Source: Agromyces aureus (lineage in GTDB: Bacteria; Actinomycetota; Actinomycetes; Actinomycetales; Microbacteriaceae). From it: DNA of 64,000 nucleotides. The notes below the pieces were generated by a model. It was not told the origin of the DNA and searched no databases. It saw only the letters and a program-made list of their open reading frames with translations. The stretch is from contig NZ_CP013979.1 in assembly GCF_001660485.1 (NCBI RefSeq), forward strand, positions 2,046,001-2,110,000. The letters are read 5' to 3'. Both the position numbers and the translations under genes were made by a program. Shown in pieces: positions 57,643-64,000 of the stretch (its first letter is position 1; every line of letters starts with the position of its first letter).

Positions 57643-58839
57643 CTACGAAGTGGGCTTCTCGGCGTCGTCGACCGCTTGTGCTGCCTCGACAAAGGCGAGG
57701 GCGATTCTCTGTGCCGTTGCGGCAACCTGCCACCGACGCGCGCCGATCGTCGTGAGGGCCTCGGCGATGGCCTCCCCGTCGTTCGACGCGGGCGGTGTCC
57801 ACGCGAGACGGCGCAGGTGATCGGGCGTCAGCAGATTCTCGACGGGCATCGTGAGCTCTTCGGCGATCTCGGTGACGGCGGCCTTGGCGAGGCGCAGCCG
57901 TGCGTCGGCCTCGGGGTTGCGCATCGCCCACGCACGCGGCGGCGGCGGCGCATCGTTCGGCACGCGCGTCGCCGGGAGCTCATCGGAGGCGAGGCCCCGC
58001 TCGACGGCGGCCCACCAGCGATCCAGCTCGGTCCGGCTCGCGCGCCCGTTGAACGCGCGGAGGTCGGCGAGGCCCTTGCGGGTTCGCGGGGGATCCTTCA
58101 CCACGGCGAGGATCGAGGCATCCGGGATCAGGCGGCCTGGCGCGACATCCGTCTCCGAGGCGAAGGCGTCGCGTGCGAGCCACAGCTCCCGAGCGACGGC
58201 GAGGTTGCGCGGCGACCTGACCGCGTGGATGCCGGACAGTCGGCGCCAGGGCTCGGCACTCGCCGGCTTCGGTTCGCGCGCACGCACGGCTTCGAACTCC
58301 TCGGCGGCGAGCTCGGTCTTGCCGGCCTCGTCGAGTCGCTGCACGAGTCCGTCTCGCACATCGACGAGGAGCTCGACGTCGAGTGCGGCGTAGGTGAGCC
58401 ACGACTGGGGGAGCGGTCTCGTCGACCAGTCGGCGGCCGAGTGCTCCTTGGCGAGGTGCACACCGAGGAGTTCCTCGACGACGGCGGCGAGCCCGACGCG
58501 CGGCATCCCGAGCAGACGCGCCGCGAGTTCGGTGTCGAAGATCAACGACGGATCGAGCCCGACCTCGCGAAGGCAGGCGAGGTCCTGACTGGCCGCGTGG
58601 AGCACCCACTCGGCGCCGACGATCGCCTCTTGCAGCGATGAGAAGTCGGGGATCTGCGGGGGGTCGAAGAGGAAGGTGCCCGAGCCGCGACGGTACATCT
58701 GGATGAGATAGGCGCGTTGCGAGTACTTGAATCCGCTCGCCCGTTCGGCGTCGACCGCAATGGGTCCTTCGCCTTCGAGGAGTCGACGGACCGCCTCGTC
58801 GTACTCGGCGGGTGTCTCGATCACCCGCAATTCATCCAC
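57643..58839 (-). CDS. rnd: Ribonuclease D
   Basis: A 398-residue 3'-5' exoribonuclease of the DEDDy group used in tRNA/structured RNA maturation. The nuclease domain spans 1-200 (PIAVDAERASGFKYSQRAYLIQMYRRG with the first Asp-Glu, LIFDTELAARLLGM, and ending with LTYAALDVELL, which carries the Tyr and last Asp). An HRDC domain is at about 215-295 (REPKPASAEPWRRLSGIHAVRSPRNLAVARELW...), followed by a C-terminal helical part. The start overlaps the DUF3000 stop by 8 bases, so it is co-transcribed from that gene's promoter. Confidence 0.94.
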   Translation of the reverse strand: MDELRVIETPAEYDEAVRRLLEGEGPIAVDAERASGFKYSQRAYLIQMYRRGSGTFLFDPPQIPDFSSLQEAIVGAEWVLHAASQDLACLREVGLDPSLIFDTELAARLLGMPRVGLAAVVEELLGVHLAKEHSAADWSTRPLPQSWLTYAALDVELLVDVRDGLVQRLDEAGKTELAAEEFEAVRAREPKPASAEPWRRLSGIHAVRSPRNLAVARELWLARDAFASETDVAPGRLIPDASILAVVKDPPRTRKGLADLRAFNGRASRTELDRWWAAVERGLASDELPATRVPNDAPPPPRAWAMRNPEADARLRLAKAAVTEIAEELTMPVENLLTPDHLRRLAWTPPASNDGEAIAEALTTIGARRWQVAATAQRIALAFVEAAQAVDDAEKPTS

Positions 58840-59428
58840 GCTTCGTCCTCCGTCTCGGCAGGGTGGTCACCCCTTCTGAGCGGGGTGGAAGGCCTGCCAA
58901 CATGCACAACAGTTCGCTCCAGCCTTCCACATGCGGGCCGATCTCGGCATCGAGCGGGGTCCAGGACGCCCTGAGCTCGATCTGCGCACCGTCTCCCTGG
59001 CGTGCGAGCTCGCCGAACCCCGTGGAGAGGATCTTCGTCGCGGTGCCGGATGCCGCGATGTAGGCGGCGCCCCGGGCGTCGAGGGCGTCGACGAGCCACG
59101 ACCACGCGACGTCCGCCAGAAAGGGGTCGAGTCCGATGTCGGTCTCGAGTGGCGCCTGCGCGAAGCAGACGATGCGGAACCGGCCGCCCCATGCCTCGGG
59201 TTCCGTCGGGTCGTAGAGGAGCACCATCCGGCCGGTGCCGAGGTCGGAGTCGTCGTCGTGGCCGTTCGGGCCGGGCGAGACATCCGCCGACAGGGCGATG
59301 GCGTAGGGGGCGAGCGAACCTGGCGCAGGGATCTCCTGCATGCGCAGTTCCGCACGGGGCGAGGCCGCACGCAGGGAGGCGAGTGCGGCCTCGAATTCTT
59401 GGGGGAGATGCGTCGAGGAGTCGGGCAC
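58832..59428 (-). CDS. DUF3000 family protein
   Basis: A 198-residue actinobacteria-specific protein. Family features are EFEAALASLRAASPRAELRMQEIPAPGSLAPYAIALSAD (from about residue 11), GRMVLLYDPTEPEAWGGRFRIVCFAQA, and IELRASWTPLDAEIGPHVEGWSELLCMLAGLPP. Fixed partner of rnd (Rv2680/Rv2681 in M. tuberculosis). Function unknown. A GTG start at 59428 has TAGTCT exactly 6 bases upstream and no Shine-Dalgarno, so the mRNA is leaderless. The promoter overlaps that of the divergent hydrolase gene. Confidence 0.92.
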   Translation of the reverse strand: MPDSSTHLPQEFEAALASLRAASPRAELRMQEIPAPGSLAPYAIALSADVSPGPNGHDDDSDLGTGRMVLLYDPTEPEAWGGRFRIVCFAQAPLETDIGLDPFLADVAWSWLVDALDARGAAYIAASGTATKILSTGFGELARQGDGAQIELRASWTPLDAEIGPHVEGWSELLCMLAGLPPRSEGVTTLPRRRTKRG

Positions 59429-59449
59429 GAGTGCAGACTAGAGTCTCCG
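59429..59449. promoter_or_regulatory. Overlapping bidirectional promoter of the DUF3000-rnd operon and the hydrolase gene
   Basis: AGACT-AG-AGTCT (59435-59446) is a 5-bp inverted repeat that contains TAGTCT on the minus strand (59435-59440, 6 bases from the DUF3000 GTG) and TAGAGT on the plus strand (59439-59444, 5 bases from an ATG at 59450). Both -10 elements share the TA at 59439-59440. Only 21 bases separate the two outward start codons. Confidence 0.65.
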
Positions 59450-59521
59450 ATGGGGTGCGCCGCGGCGGCACGCCGCCCCCGGCGACACGCGAACGGCAAC
59501 GGCTTCTGCGAGAGGGCGGTC

Positions 59522-60769
59522 ATGGGGCGGACTTCGAAAACGGCCACGGCGATCGGCTGGCTGATCGGGGTCCTCGTCGCCTCGGCGGCCGTGTTCGCTG
59601 CGGCCACGGCGGTGCTCACGATCTTCTTCGCGAGGCGCGTGGTCACTCCGGAGCAGAAGGTCAAACGCGGCGTCGAGCGCATTCTGGGGGTCGACCTCGC
59701 TCGCGCCACCATCGGCCTCGCCTCGACCGACGAGACCCGCATGCGCGGTACCTACGGGTTCTGGTTCGACACGGACGCCGGGCACGCCCGACTCGGCGAC
59801 GTCCTCGACGACGACGGACGCATCGTGCATCGCCGCATCGACGCCGTCGACTTCGGCCGCCTCGACCGCGCGACGCACGGACGTATGAGCGGATGGGTGC
59901 ATCTCGGCCCGTGGGAGCTCGGTCGGCCGTACCAGGACGTTTCCGTGCCGACGGCGCTCGGGCCGGCGCCCGCGTGGTTCGTGCCGAGCGTCGGCGACGC
60001 GGACGACGACGGCCCGGCCGCCGACTGGGTGATCCAGGTGCACGGGCGCGGCGCGAAGCGGCACGAGGGCATCAGAGCGATCGAGCCGATCACGGATGCC
60101 GGATGGTCGACGCTCCTCATCAGCTACCGCAACGACGGCGAGGCGCCCGAGAGCGTCGACCGCCGCTACGGGCTCGGCGGCACCGAGTGGGCGGATGTCG
60201 AGGCCGCCGTCCGCTTCGCGACCGAGCGCGGTGCGCGGCGAATCGTGCTCATGGGATGGTCGATGGGCGGATCGATCGCCCTGCAGGCCGTGCTGCGCTC
60301 CTCAGAGGTGCGCGATCACCTGGTCGGGGTGATCCTCGACTCGCCGGCCATCGACTGGGTCGACATCCTCCGATTCCAGGGGCGTGCGCTCGGGCTGCCG
60401 ACCGGCCTCGGGGATGCCGTCGCACACGTGCTCGGCGAGCCCTGGAGCGGTGGGCTCACCGGGCTGGCTGCCCCGGTCGAGGTCGACGAGCTCGACCCGG
60501 TGGCCCGCGCCACGGAGTTCGCGGTGCCGATGCTGCTCATGCACAGCGCCGACGACGGCTTCGTGCCGGTCGACGGCTCACGTCGGCTCGCGGCGGCCCG
60601 CCCCGATCTGATCCGGTTCGAGGAGTTCACGGGCGCGCGTCACACCAAGCTCTGGAATCACGACCCAGAGCGTTGGTCGACCCTGATCGGGGACTGGCTC
60701 GGCGAGGTGGCTGAGGCTACTCGGCCGGCGCCGACGCCGGCGCCGACCTCGCCCGCACCTGCCGCTTGA
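59522..60769 (+). CDS. Membrane-anchored alpha/beta hydrolase
   Basis: A 415-residue protein with one N-terminal transmembrane helix (about 10-35, AIGWLIGVLVASAAVFAAATAVLTI) and an extracytoplasmic-type alpha/beta hydrolase domain from about 165. Nucleophile elbow GWSMGG (Ser about 245), acid region LMHSADDGFVP and catalytic His in TGARHTKLWN; IQVHGRGAKRHEG supplies the oxyanion hole. Probably an esterase or peptidase-like hydrolase; substrate unknown. An in-frame ATG at 59450, 5 bases after a -10 hexamer, would add 24 basic residues and be leaderless; ATG 59522 has a weak GAGAGGG. The stop lies 53 bases inside the convergent sufE gene. Confidence 0.87.
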   Translation: MGRTSKTATAIGWLIGVLVASAAVFAAATAVLTIFFARRVVTPEQKVKRGVERILGVDLARATIGLASTDETRMRGTYGFWFDTDAGHARLGDVLDDDGRIVHRRIDAVDFGRLDRATHGRMSGWVHLGPWELGRPYQDVSVPTALGPAPAWFVPSVGDADDDGPAADWVIQVHGRGAKRHEGIRAIEPITDAGWSTLLISYRNDGEAPESVDRRYGLGGTEWADVEAAVRFATERGARRIVLMGWSMGGSIALQAVLRSSEVRDHLVGVILDSPAIDWVDILRFQGRALGLPTGLGDAVAHVLGEPWSGGLTGLAAPVEVDELDPVARATEFAVPMLLMHSADDGFVPVDGSRRLAAARPDLIRFEEFTGARHTKLWNHDPERWSTLIGDWLGEVAEATRPAPTPAPTSPAPAA

Positions 60770-61181
60770 TGCGGGCCAGCATGCCAGTCATGCCGCGCAC
60801 CCGCAGCGGCGAGACGGCCTGACCGAGGCCGAGCGTCTGCGGGTAGTCGTCGGGGATCGCCAGCACCTCGCCGACGGTCAGTCCGTCGATGCCCTGCACG
60901 AGGATCGATGCGAACCCGCGCGTGGTGGGGGACTCGGCCGGCGCGGTCGCGAAGAGGTGCGCACGGCCGTCGACGACCTCGACGAAGATGAACACCGGCG
61001 ACTGGCACTCGAGCACGCGCTCGAGCAGGTCGGGGTGCTCGGCGTAGCGCTCGGGCAACTCGGGCAGCTCGTTCGAGAACTCGAGCAGCAGTTGCAGCCG
61101 GTCGCGGACCTCGAGGGCGAGGAAGTCGTCGCGCGTCTCCGCGAGACGAGGGGGCAGGGCCGTGGCATCCATCCCGCCCAT
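60717..61181 (-). CDS. sufE: SufE-like cysteine desulphuration protein
   Basis: A 154-residue SufE/CsdE-type sulfur acceptor that receives persulphide sulfur from a SufS-like desulphurase for Fe-S cluster assembly. DDFLALEVRDRLQLLLEFSNELPELPERY is the family N-terminus. The acceptor Cys is in RVLECQSPVFIFVEV (SufE Cys51 position). ESPTTRGFASILVQGIDGLTVGEVLAIPDDY follows. The ATG at 61181 has GAGGTG 5 bases upstream; ATG 61172 is an alternative. The rhodanese gene lies 41 bases upstream on the same strand, a frequent actinobacterial pairing. The 3' 53 bases are antisense to the hydrolase 3' end. Confidence 0.92.
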   Translation of the reverse strand: MGGMDATALPPRLAETRDDFLALEVRDRLQLLLEFSNELPELPERYAEHPDLLERVLECQSPVFIFVEVVDGRAHLFATAPAESPTTRGFASILVQGIDGLTVGEVLAIPDDYPQTLGLGQAVSPLRVRGMTGMLARIKRQVRARSAPASAPAE

Positions 61182-61222
61182 TCTTCCACCTCGGCCGACG
61201 CCCGCCCGCGGCATCCGCTCAC

Positions 61223-62122
61223 TCAGCGCGCCGGCGCCTCGCCTCGTTCGGTGCCGGTCGCGATCGGCACGCGCACCGCGCTGCCCCACTCGGTCCACGA
61301 CCCGTCGTAGTTGCGCACGTTCTCGAAGCCGAGCAGGTGCGTCAGCACGAACCAGGTGTGGCTCGACCGCTCGCCGATGCGGCAGTATGCGATGACGTCG
61401 TCGCCGTCCTGGAGGCCGACCTCGCCGCGGTAGATCGCGTCGAGCTCGGCACGGTCCTTGAAGGTGCCGTCGCCGGCGGCCGCCCTGGCCCAGGGAACGG
61501 AGGCCGCGGTCGGGATGTGCCCGGCGCGGAGGGCGCCCTCTTCGGGGTAGGCCGGCGCGCTCGTGCGTTCGCCCGAGTACTCCTCGGGGGAACGCACGTC
61601 GATGAGCGGGTTGCCGAAGTGCGCGAGCACGTCCTCTTTGAAGGCGCGCACCTCGACGTCGGAGCGTTCGACGACGGGGTACTCGACCGGCACCACGCTC
61701 GGGGGCTCGGTCGTGAGATCGCGGCCCTCGGTGATCCAGAGGTCGCGGCCGCCGTCGAGCAGACGCACGTCTTCATGGCCGAAGAGCGTGAAGACCCAGA
61801 GCGCGTAGGCCGCCCACCAGTTGTTCTTGTCGCCGTAGATCACGACCGTGGAGTCGCGCGCGACGCCCTTCGAACCGAGGAGCGCCGCGAACTGCTCTCC
61901 GTCGAGGTAGTCGCGCACGACCGGATCGTTGAGCTCGGTGTGCCAGTCGACCTTGACCGCGCCGGGGATGTGTCCGGTCTCGTAGAGCAGCACGTCTTCA
62001 TCGGACTCGACGACCACGAGGCCCGGTTCGCCCAGATGATCGGCGAGCCACTGCGTGGACACGAGCCGTTCGGGGTGGGCGTACTCGGCGAACTTGGGGG
62101 TTGCATCGAGCTCGGCGGACAT
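61223..62122 (-). CDS. sseA: Sulfurtransferase, tandem rhodanese domains
   Basis: A 299-residue thiosulfate/3-mercaptopyruvate sulfurtransferase. The N-terminal inactive rhodanese domain spans about 15-140 ([21 protein letters not shown]... [13 protein letters not shown]). The C-terminal domain has [28 protein letters not shown] and the catalytic loop [16 protein letters not shown] (Cys about 249). CRIGERSS is the actinobacterial form of the active loop. A strong AGGAGG ribosome-binding site precedes the ATG. With sufE downstream, it probably supplies or handles sulfane sulfur. Confidence 0.95.
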   Translation of the reverse strand: MSAELDATPKFAEYAHPERLVSTQWLADHLGEPGLVVVESDEDVLLYETGHIPGAVKVDWHTELNDPVVRDYLDGEQFAALLGSKGVARDSTVVIYGDKNNWWAAYALWVFTLFGHEDVRLLDGGRDLWITEGRDLTTEPPSVVPVEYPVVERSDVEVRAFKEDVLAHFGNPLIDVRSPEEYSGERTSAPAYPEEGALRAGHIPTAASVPWARAAAGDGTFKDRAELDAIYRGEVGLQDGDDVIAYCRIGERSSHTWFVLTHLLGFENVRNYDGSWTEWGSAVRVPIATGTERGEAPAR

Positions 62123-62277
62123 CTGTACCTCCTGGGTGGTCCGGTCGGTTCGTCCGGTCGGACGGCGGCGCGGGGCTGGCGGTCTAGGCTGTTGACCTGA
62201 TCCACGTCGAATCTACGCGGCGCGCCCGCCGACGACACCTCTCCGGTCATCCGGTGCAATACGGGAGTTTCCACGCA

Positions 62278-63333
62278 ATGACCACGGCATCGAGCCACGC
62301 CCTCATCCGCATCGTCGAGCGCAACCCGTCGATCTCGGGCGCCGAGATCGCGTCGGAGCTGTCGCCCCCGCCGCAGTTCGCGCACGCGTCGTTCGCCTCG
62401 TACCGGCCGGACCCCGACTTCCCGTCGCAGCAGGCGGCGCTCGACCGGCTCAACCAGTTCGCCGGTGCGTGGCGCGCAGCCCAGCGCCCCGGCGGCTTCT
62501 TCTCCCGCAAGCGCCCGGCGCGCATCGAGCTTCCCGGCGTCTACCTCGACGGCGGCTTCGGCGTCGGCAAGACCCACCTGCTCGCGTCGTTGTGGCATGT
62601 CGCGCACGGTCCGAAGTACTTCGGCACGTTCATCGAGTACACGGCGCTCGTCGGCGCGCTCGGATACGCGCAGGCGGTCGACCTGCTGCGCGGCGCGAAG
62701 CTCATCTGCATCGACGAGTTCGAGCTCGACGATCCGGGCGACACCATGCTCATGACCAGGTTCCTGGGCGAGCTCATGGCCGGCGGCACCCGCGTCGCGG
62801 CCACCAGCAACACCCCGCCGAACGCGCTCGGTGAGGGGCGCTTCGCCGCGGCCGACTTCCTGCGCGAGATCCAGGCGCTCTCGTCGAACTTCGAGACCCT
62901 GCGAATCGACGGGCTCGACTACCGCCGCCGCGACACGGAGGGCCGTTCGACGACCCTCGAGAGCGATGCGGATGTCGCCGCCAAGGCGGAGGCGCTCGCG
63001 GCTCGCGGTCACGGCGTTTCGCTCGACGCGTTCGACGGCCTCATCGCGCACCTCGCGACCGTTCACCCCTCGAAGTACGTGAAGCTCCTCGACGGCGTCG
63101 AGTTCATCGCGCTGACCGGGGTGCACGAACTCTCCGACCAGAACGCGGCGCTCCGCCTCGTGGCGTTCATCGACCGCGTGTACGACGCCGAGGTGCCGAT
63201 CATCGCGAGCGGGCTCCCGCTCGATCACGTGTTCGACGAGGACATGATGGCCGGCGGCTACCGCAAGAAGTACCTGCGCGCGATGAGCCGCATGATCGCC
63301 CTCACCACCGGCGAGCTCCCGCCGCACGACTGA
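62278..63333 (+). CDS. zapE: Cell division protein ZapE (AFG1-like ATPase)
   Basis: A 351-residue P-loop ATPase of the AFG1/ZapE family. Walker A GGFGVGKTHLLASLWH at about residues 88-96, preceded by the family LPGVYLDGG. Walker B LICIDEFELDDPGDTMLM. Sensor-like RVAATSNTPPNALGEGRF. C-terminal FIDRVYDAEVPIIASG and GGYRKKYLRAMSRM. In E. coli it associates with the Z ring; in mitochondria the homologue handles misfolded proteins. ATG 62278 (MTTASSHALI) is preferred to an ATG 24 bases upstream because the protein N-terminus is then compact. Confidence 0.93.
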   Translation: MTTASSHALIRIVERNPSISGAEIASELSPPPQFAHASFASYRPDPDFPSQQAALDRLNQFAGAWRAAQRPGGFFSRKRPARIELPGVYLDGGFGVGKTHLLASLWHVAHGPKYFGTFIEYTALVGALGYAQAVDLLRGAKLICIDEFELDDPGDTMLMTRFLGELMAGGTRVAATSNTPPNALGEGRFAAADFLREIQALSSNFETLRIDGLDYRRRDTEGRSTTLESDADVAAKAEALAARGHGVSLDAFDGLIAHLATVHPSKYVKLLDGVEFIALTGVHELSDQNAALRLVAFIDRVYDAEVPIIASGLPLDHVFDEDMMAGGYRKKYLRAMSRMIALTTGELPPHD

Positions 63334-63378
63334 TCACGGCGGTTTCGGTGCCGTCTCCCATCGATCGGATGGCGCCGC

Positions 63379-63462
63379 GAAACGCGCTGTTTACGTTGAC
63401 GCCCAGCACGTAACACTCGCGAAACAGAACACGGTCCCGCTCGAAACGTCCTCTCGTGAAAC
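63379..63462. promoter_or_regulatory. GlnR-like binding region upstream of amt
   Basis: GTAAC-ACTCGC-GAAAC (63410-63425) fits the GlnR half-site pattern GTnAC-N6-GAAAC. Further GAAAC pentamers lie at 63379-63383, 63443-63447 and 63458-63462, and TTTAC at 63390-63394. The gap of 176 bases before amt contains no other recognisable element. Confidence 0.6.
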
Positions 63463-63509
63463 TTGGCGACACAGGTTCCCCGGCCTGTTTTCCCCGAGAG
63501 AGGTTCGAG

Positions 63510-64000
63510 ATGGATCAAGGCAACACCGCGTTCCTGTTGATCATGGCGGCTTTGGTGCTGCTCATGACCCCCGGACTCGCATTCTTCTACGGCGGTCTGG
63601 TGAAGGCGAAGAGCGTCATCAGCATGATGATGATGAGCTTCGGCGCGATCGGCCTCATCGGCGTGCTGTGGGTTCTCTACGGCTACGCGATCGCGTTCCC
63701 CGGCTCAGAGGGGCTCGTCGCCCCCTGGTCCATCGACTGGTCGGCCATCGGCCTCACGAGCCTCCTCGAGGTCCCGGAGGACGCCGCGTTCCCGCCGCTC
63801 GCCTTCGTCGGCTTCCAGGCGACGTTCGCGATCATCACGGTCGCCCTCATCTCCGGTGCCATCGCCGACCGCGCCAAGTTCGGGGCCTGGATGATCTTCG
63901 CCGCCGTGTGGGCGACCATCGTCTACTTCCCGGTCGCGAGCTGGGTGTTCAACTTCGGCCTCGCCGACGACGGCTCGTTCGCCTACGGCGGCTGGACGAC
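63510..64000 (+). CDS. amt: Ammonium transporter, N-terminal part (3' end outside window)
   Basis: The first 163 residues of an Amt/MEP channel. MDQGNTAFLLIMAALVLLM leads into the Amt signature region TPGLAFFYGGLVKAKSV (residues about 20-36), then MMMMSFGAIGLIGVLWVLYGYAIAF. FGFQ-type PLAFVGFQATFAIITVALISGAIADRAKFGAWM is the conserved Phe-gate/pore segment, and VYFPVASWVF follows. AGAGAGG precedes the ATG. It conducts NH4+/NH3 across the membrane; in actinobacteria glnK and glnD usually follow. A GlnR-like site upstream fits control by nitrogen supply. Confidence 0.95.
   Translation, partial: MDQGNTAFLLIMAALVLLMTPGLAFFYGGLVKAKSVISMMMMSFGAIGLIGVLWVLYGYAIAFPGSEGLVAPWSIDWSAIGLTSLLEVPEDAAFPPLAFVGFQATFAIITVALISGAIADRAKFGAWMIFAAVWATIVYFPVASWVFNFGLADDGSFAYGGWT

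Overview
The window is a high-GC chromosome segment from a Gram-positive actinobacterium. Actinobacterial core genes (SepH, the DUF4193/DUF3093/dut/DUF3710/DUF3159 block, DUF3000-rnd, clpP1-clpP2-clpX, aconitase with a His-rich insert, leaderless promoters) point to Microbacteriaceae, Agromyces-like. That family assignment is inference; no rRNA or other decisive marker is present.

Layout. 1-2.7 kb is the integrase-proximal end of a prophage: a collagen-like fibre protein that runs off the left edge, a holin-like protein, two small minus-strand genes (one a lipoprotein) and a tyrosine integrase facing away from tRNA-His, whose 3' end is the likely attachment site. 2.7-17.5 kb is chromosomal housekeeping: orn between tRNA-His and tRNA-Arg, a CPA2 antiporter, nadE, an aldo-keto reductase, a second SSB, ettA, two thioesterases, a DUF2231-like/Rieske pair, a flavoprotein dehydrogenase, a truncated globin and MscS. 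17.6-26.7 kb is a minus-strand cluster in which two paralogous aminopeptidase N genes bracket an ABC-2 exporter and a two-component system. 26.8-37.6 kb holds a zinc-ribbon SDR with an altered active site, a DUF2332 protein, rpiB, a Nei-type glycosylase, an amidohydrolase, a multicopper oxidase joined to a second two-component system, and Dps. 37.8-45 kb holds tRNA-Gly and tRNA-Pro, tig, a TPR protein, clpP1-clpP2, an ABC-type ATPase, clpX and a benE transporter with no canonical start codon. 45-64 kb carries sepH, the dut block, acnA, dxs, fadB-fadA, rnd-DUF3000, an alpha/beta hydrolase, sufE, a rhodanese, zapE and the start of an ammonium transporter behind a GlnR-like site.

Cross-cutting signals. 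About a dozen genes have a TANNNT -10 hexamer 5-7 bases before the start codon and no Shine-Dalgarno, so their mRNAs should be leaderless. At 59.4 kb two such -10 elements overlap on opposite strands between genes only about 20 bases apart, a candidate symmetrical bidirectional promoter. The octamer GGATGCCG (or its complement) recurs about fifty times in both orientations, roughly tenfold over my estimate from composition. I found no CRISPR array, insertion sequence or rRNA. No intergenic stretch exceeds 300 bases.
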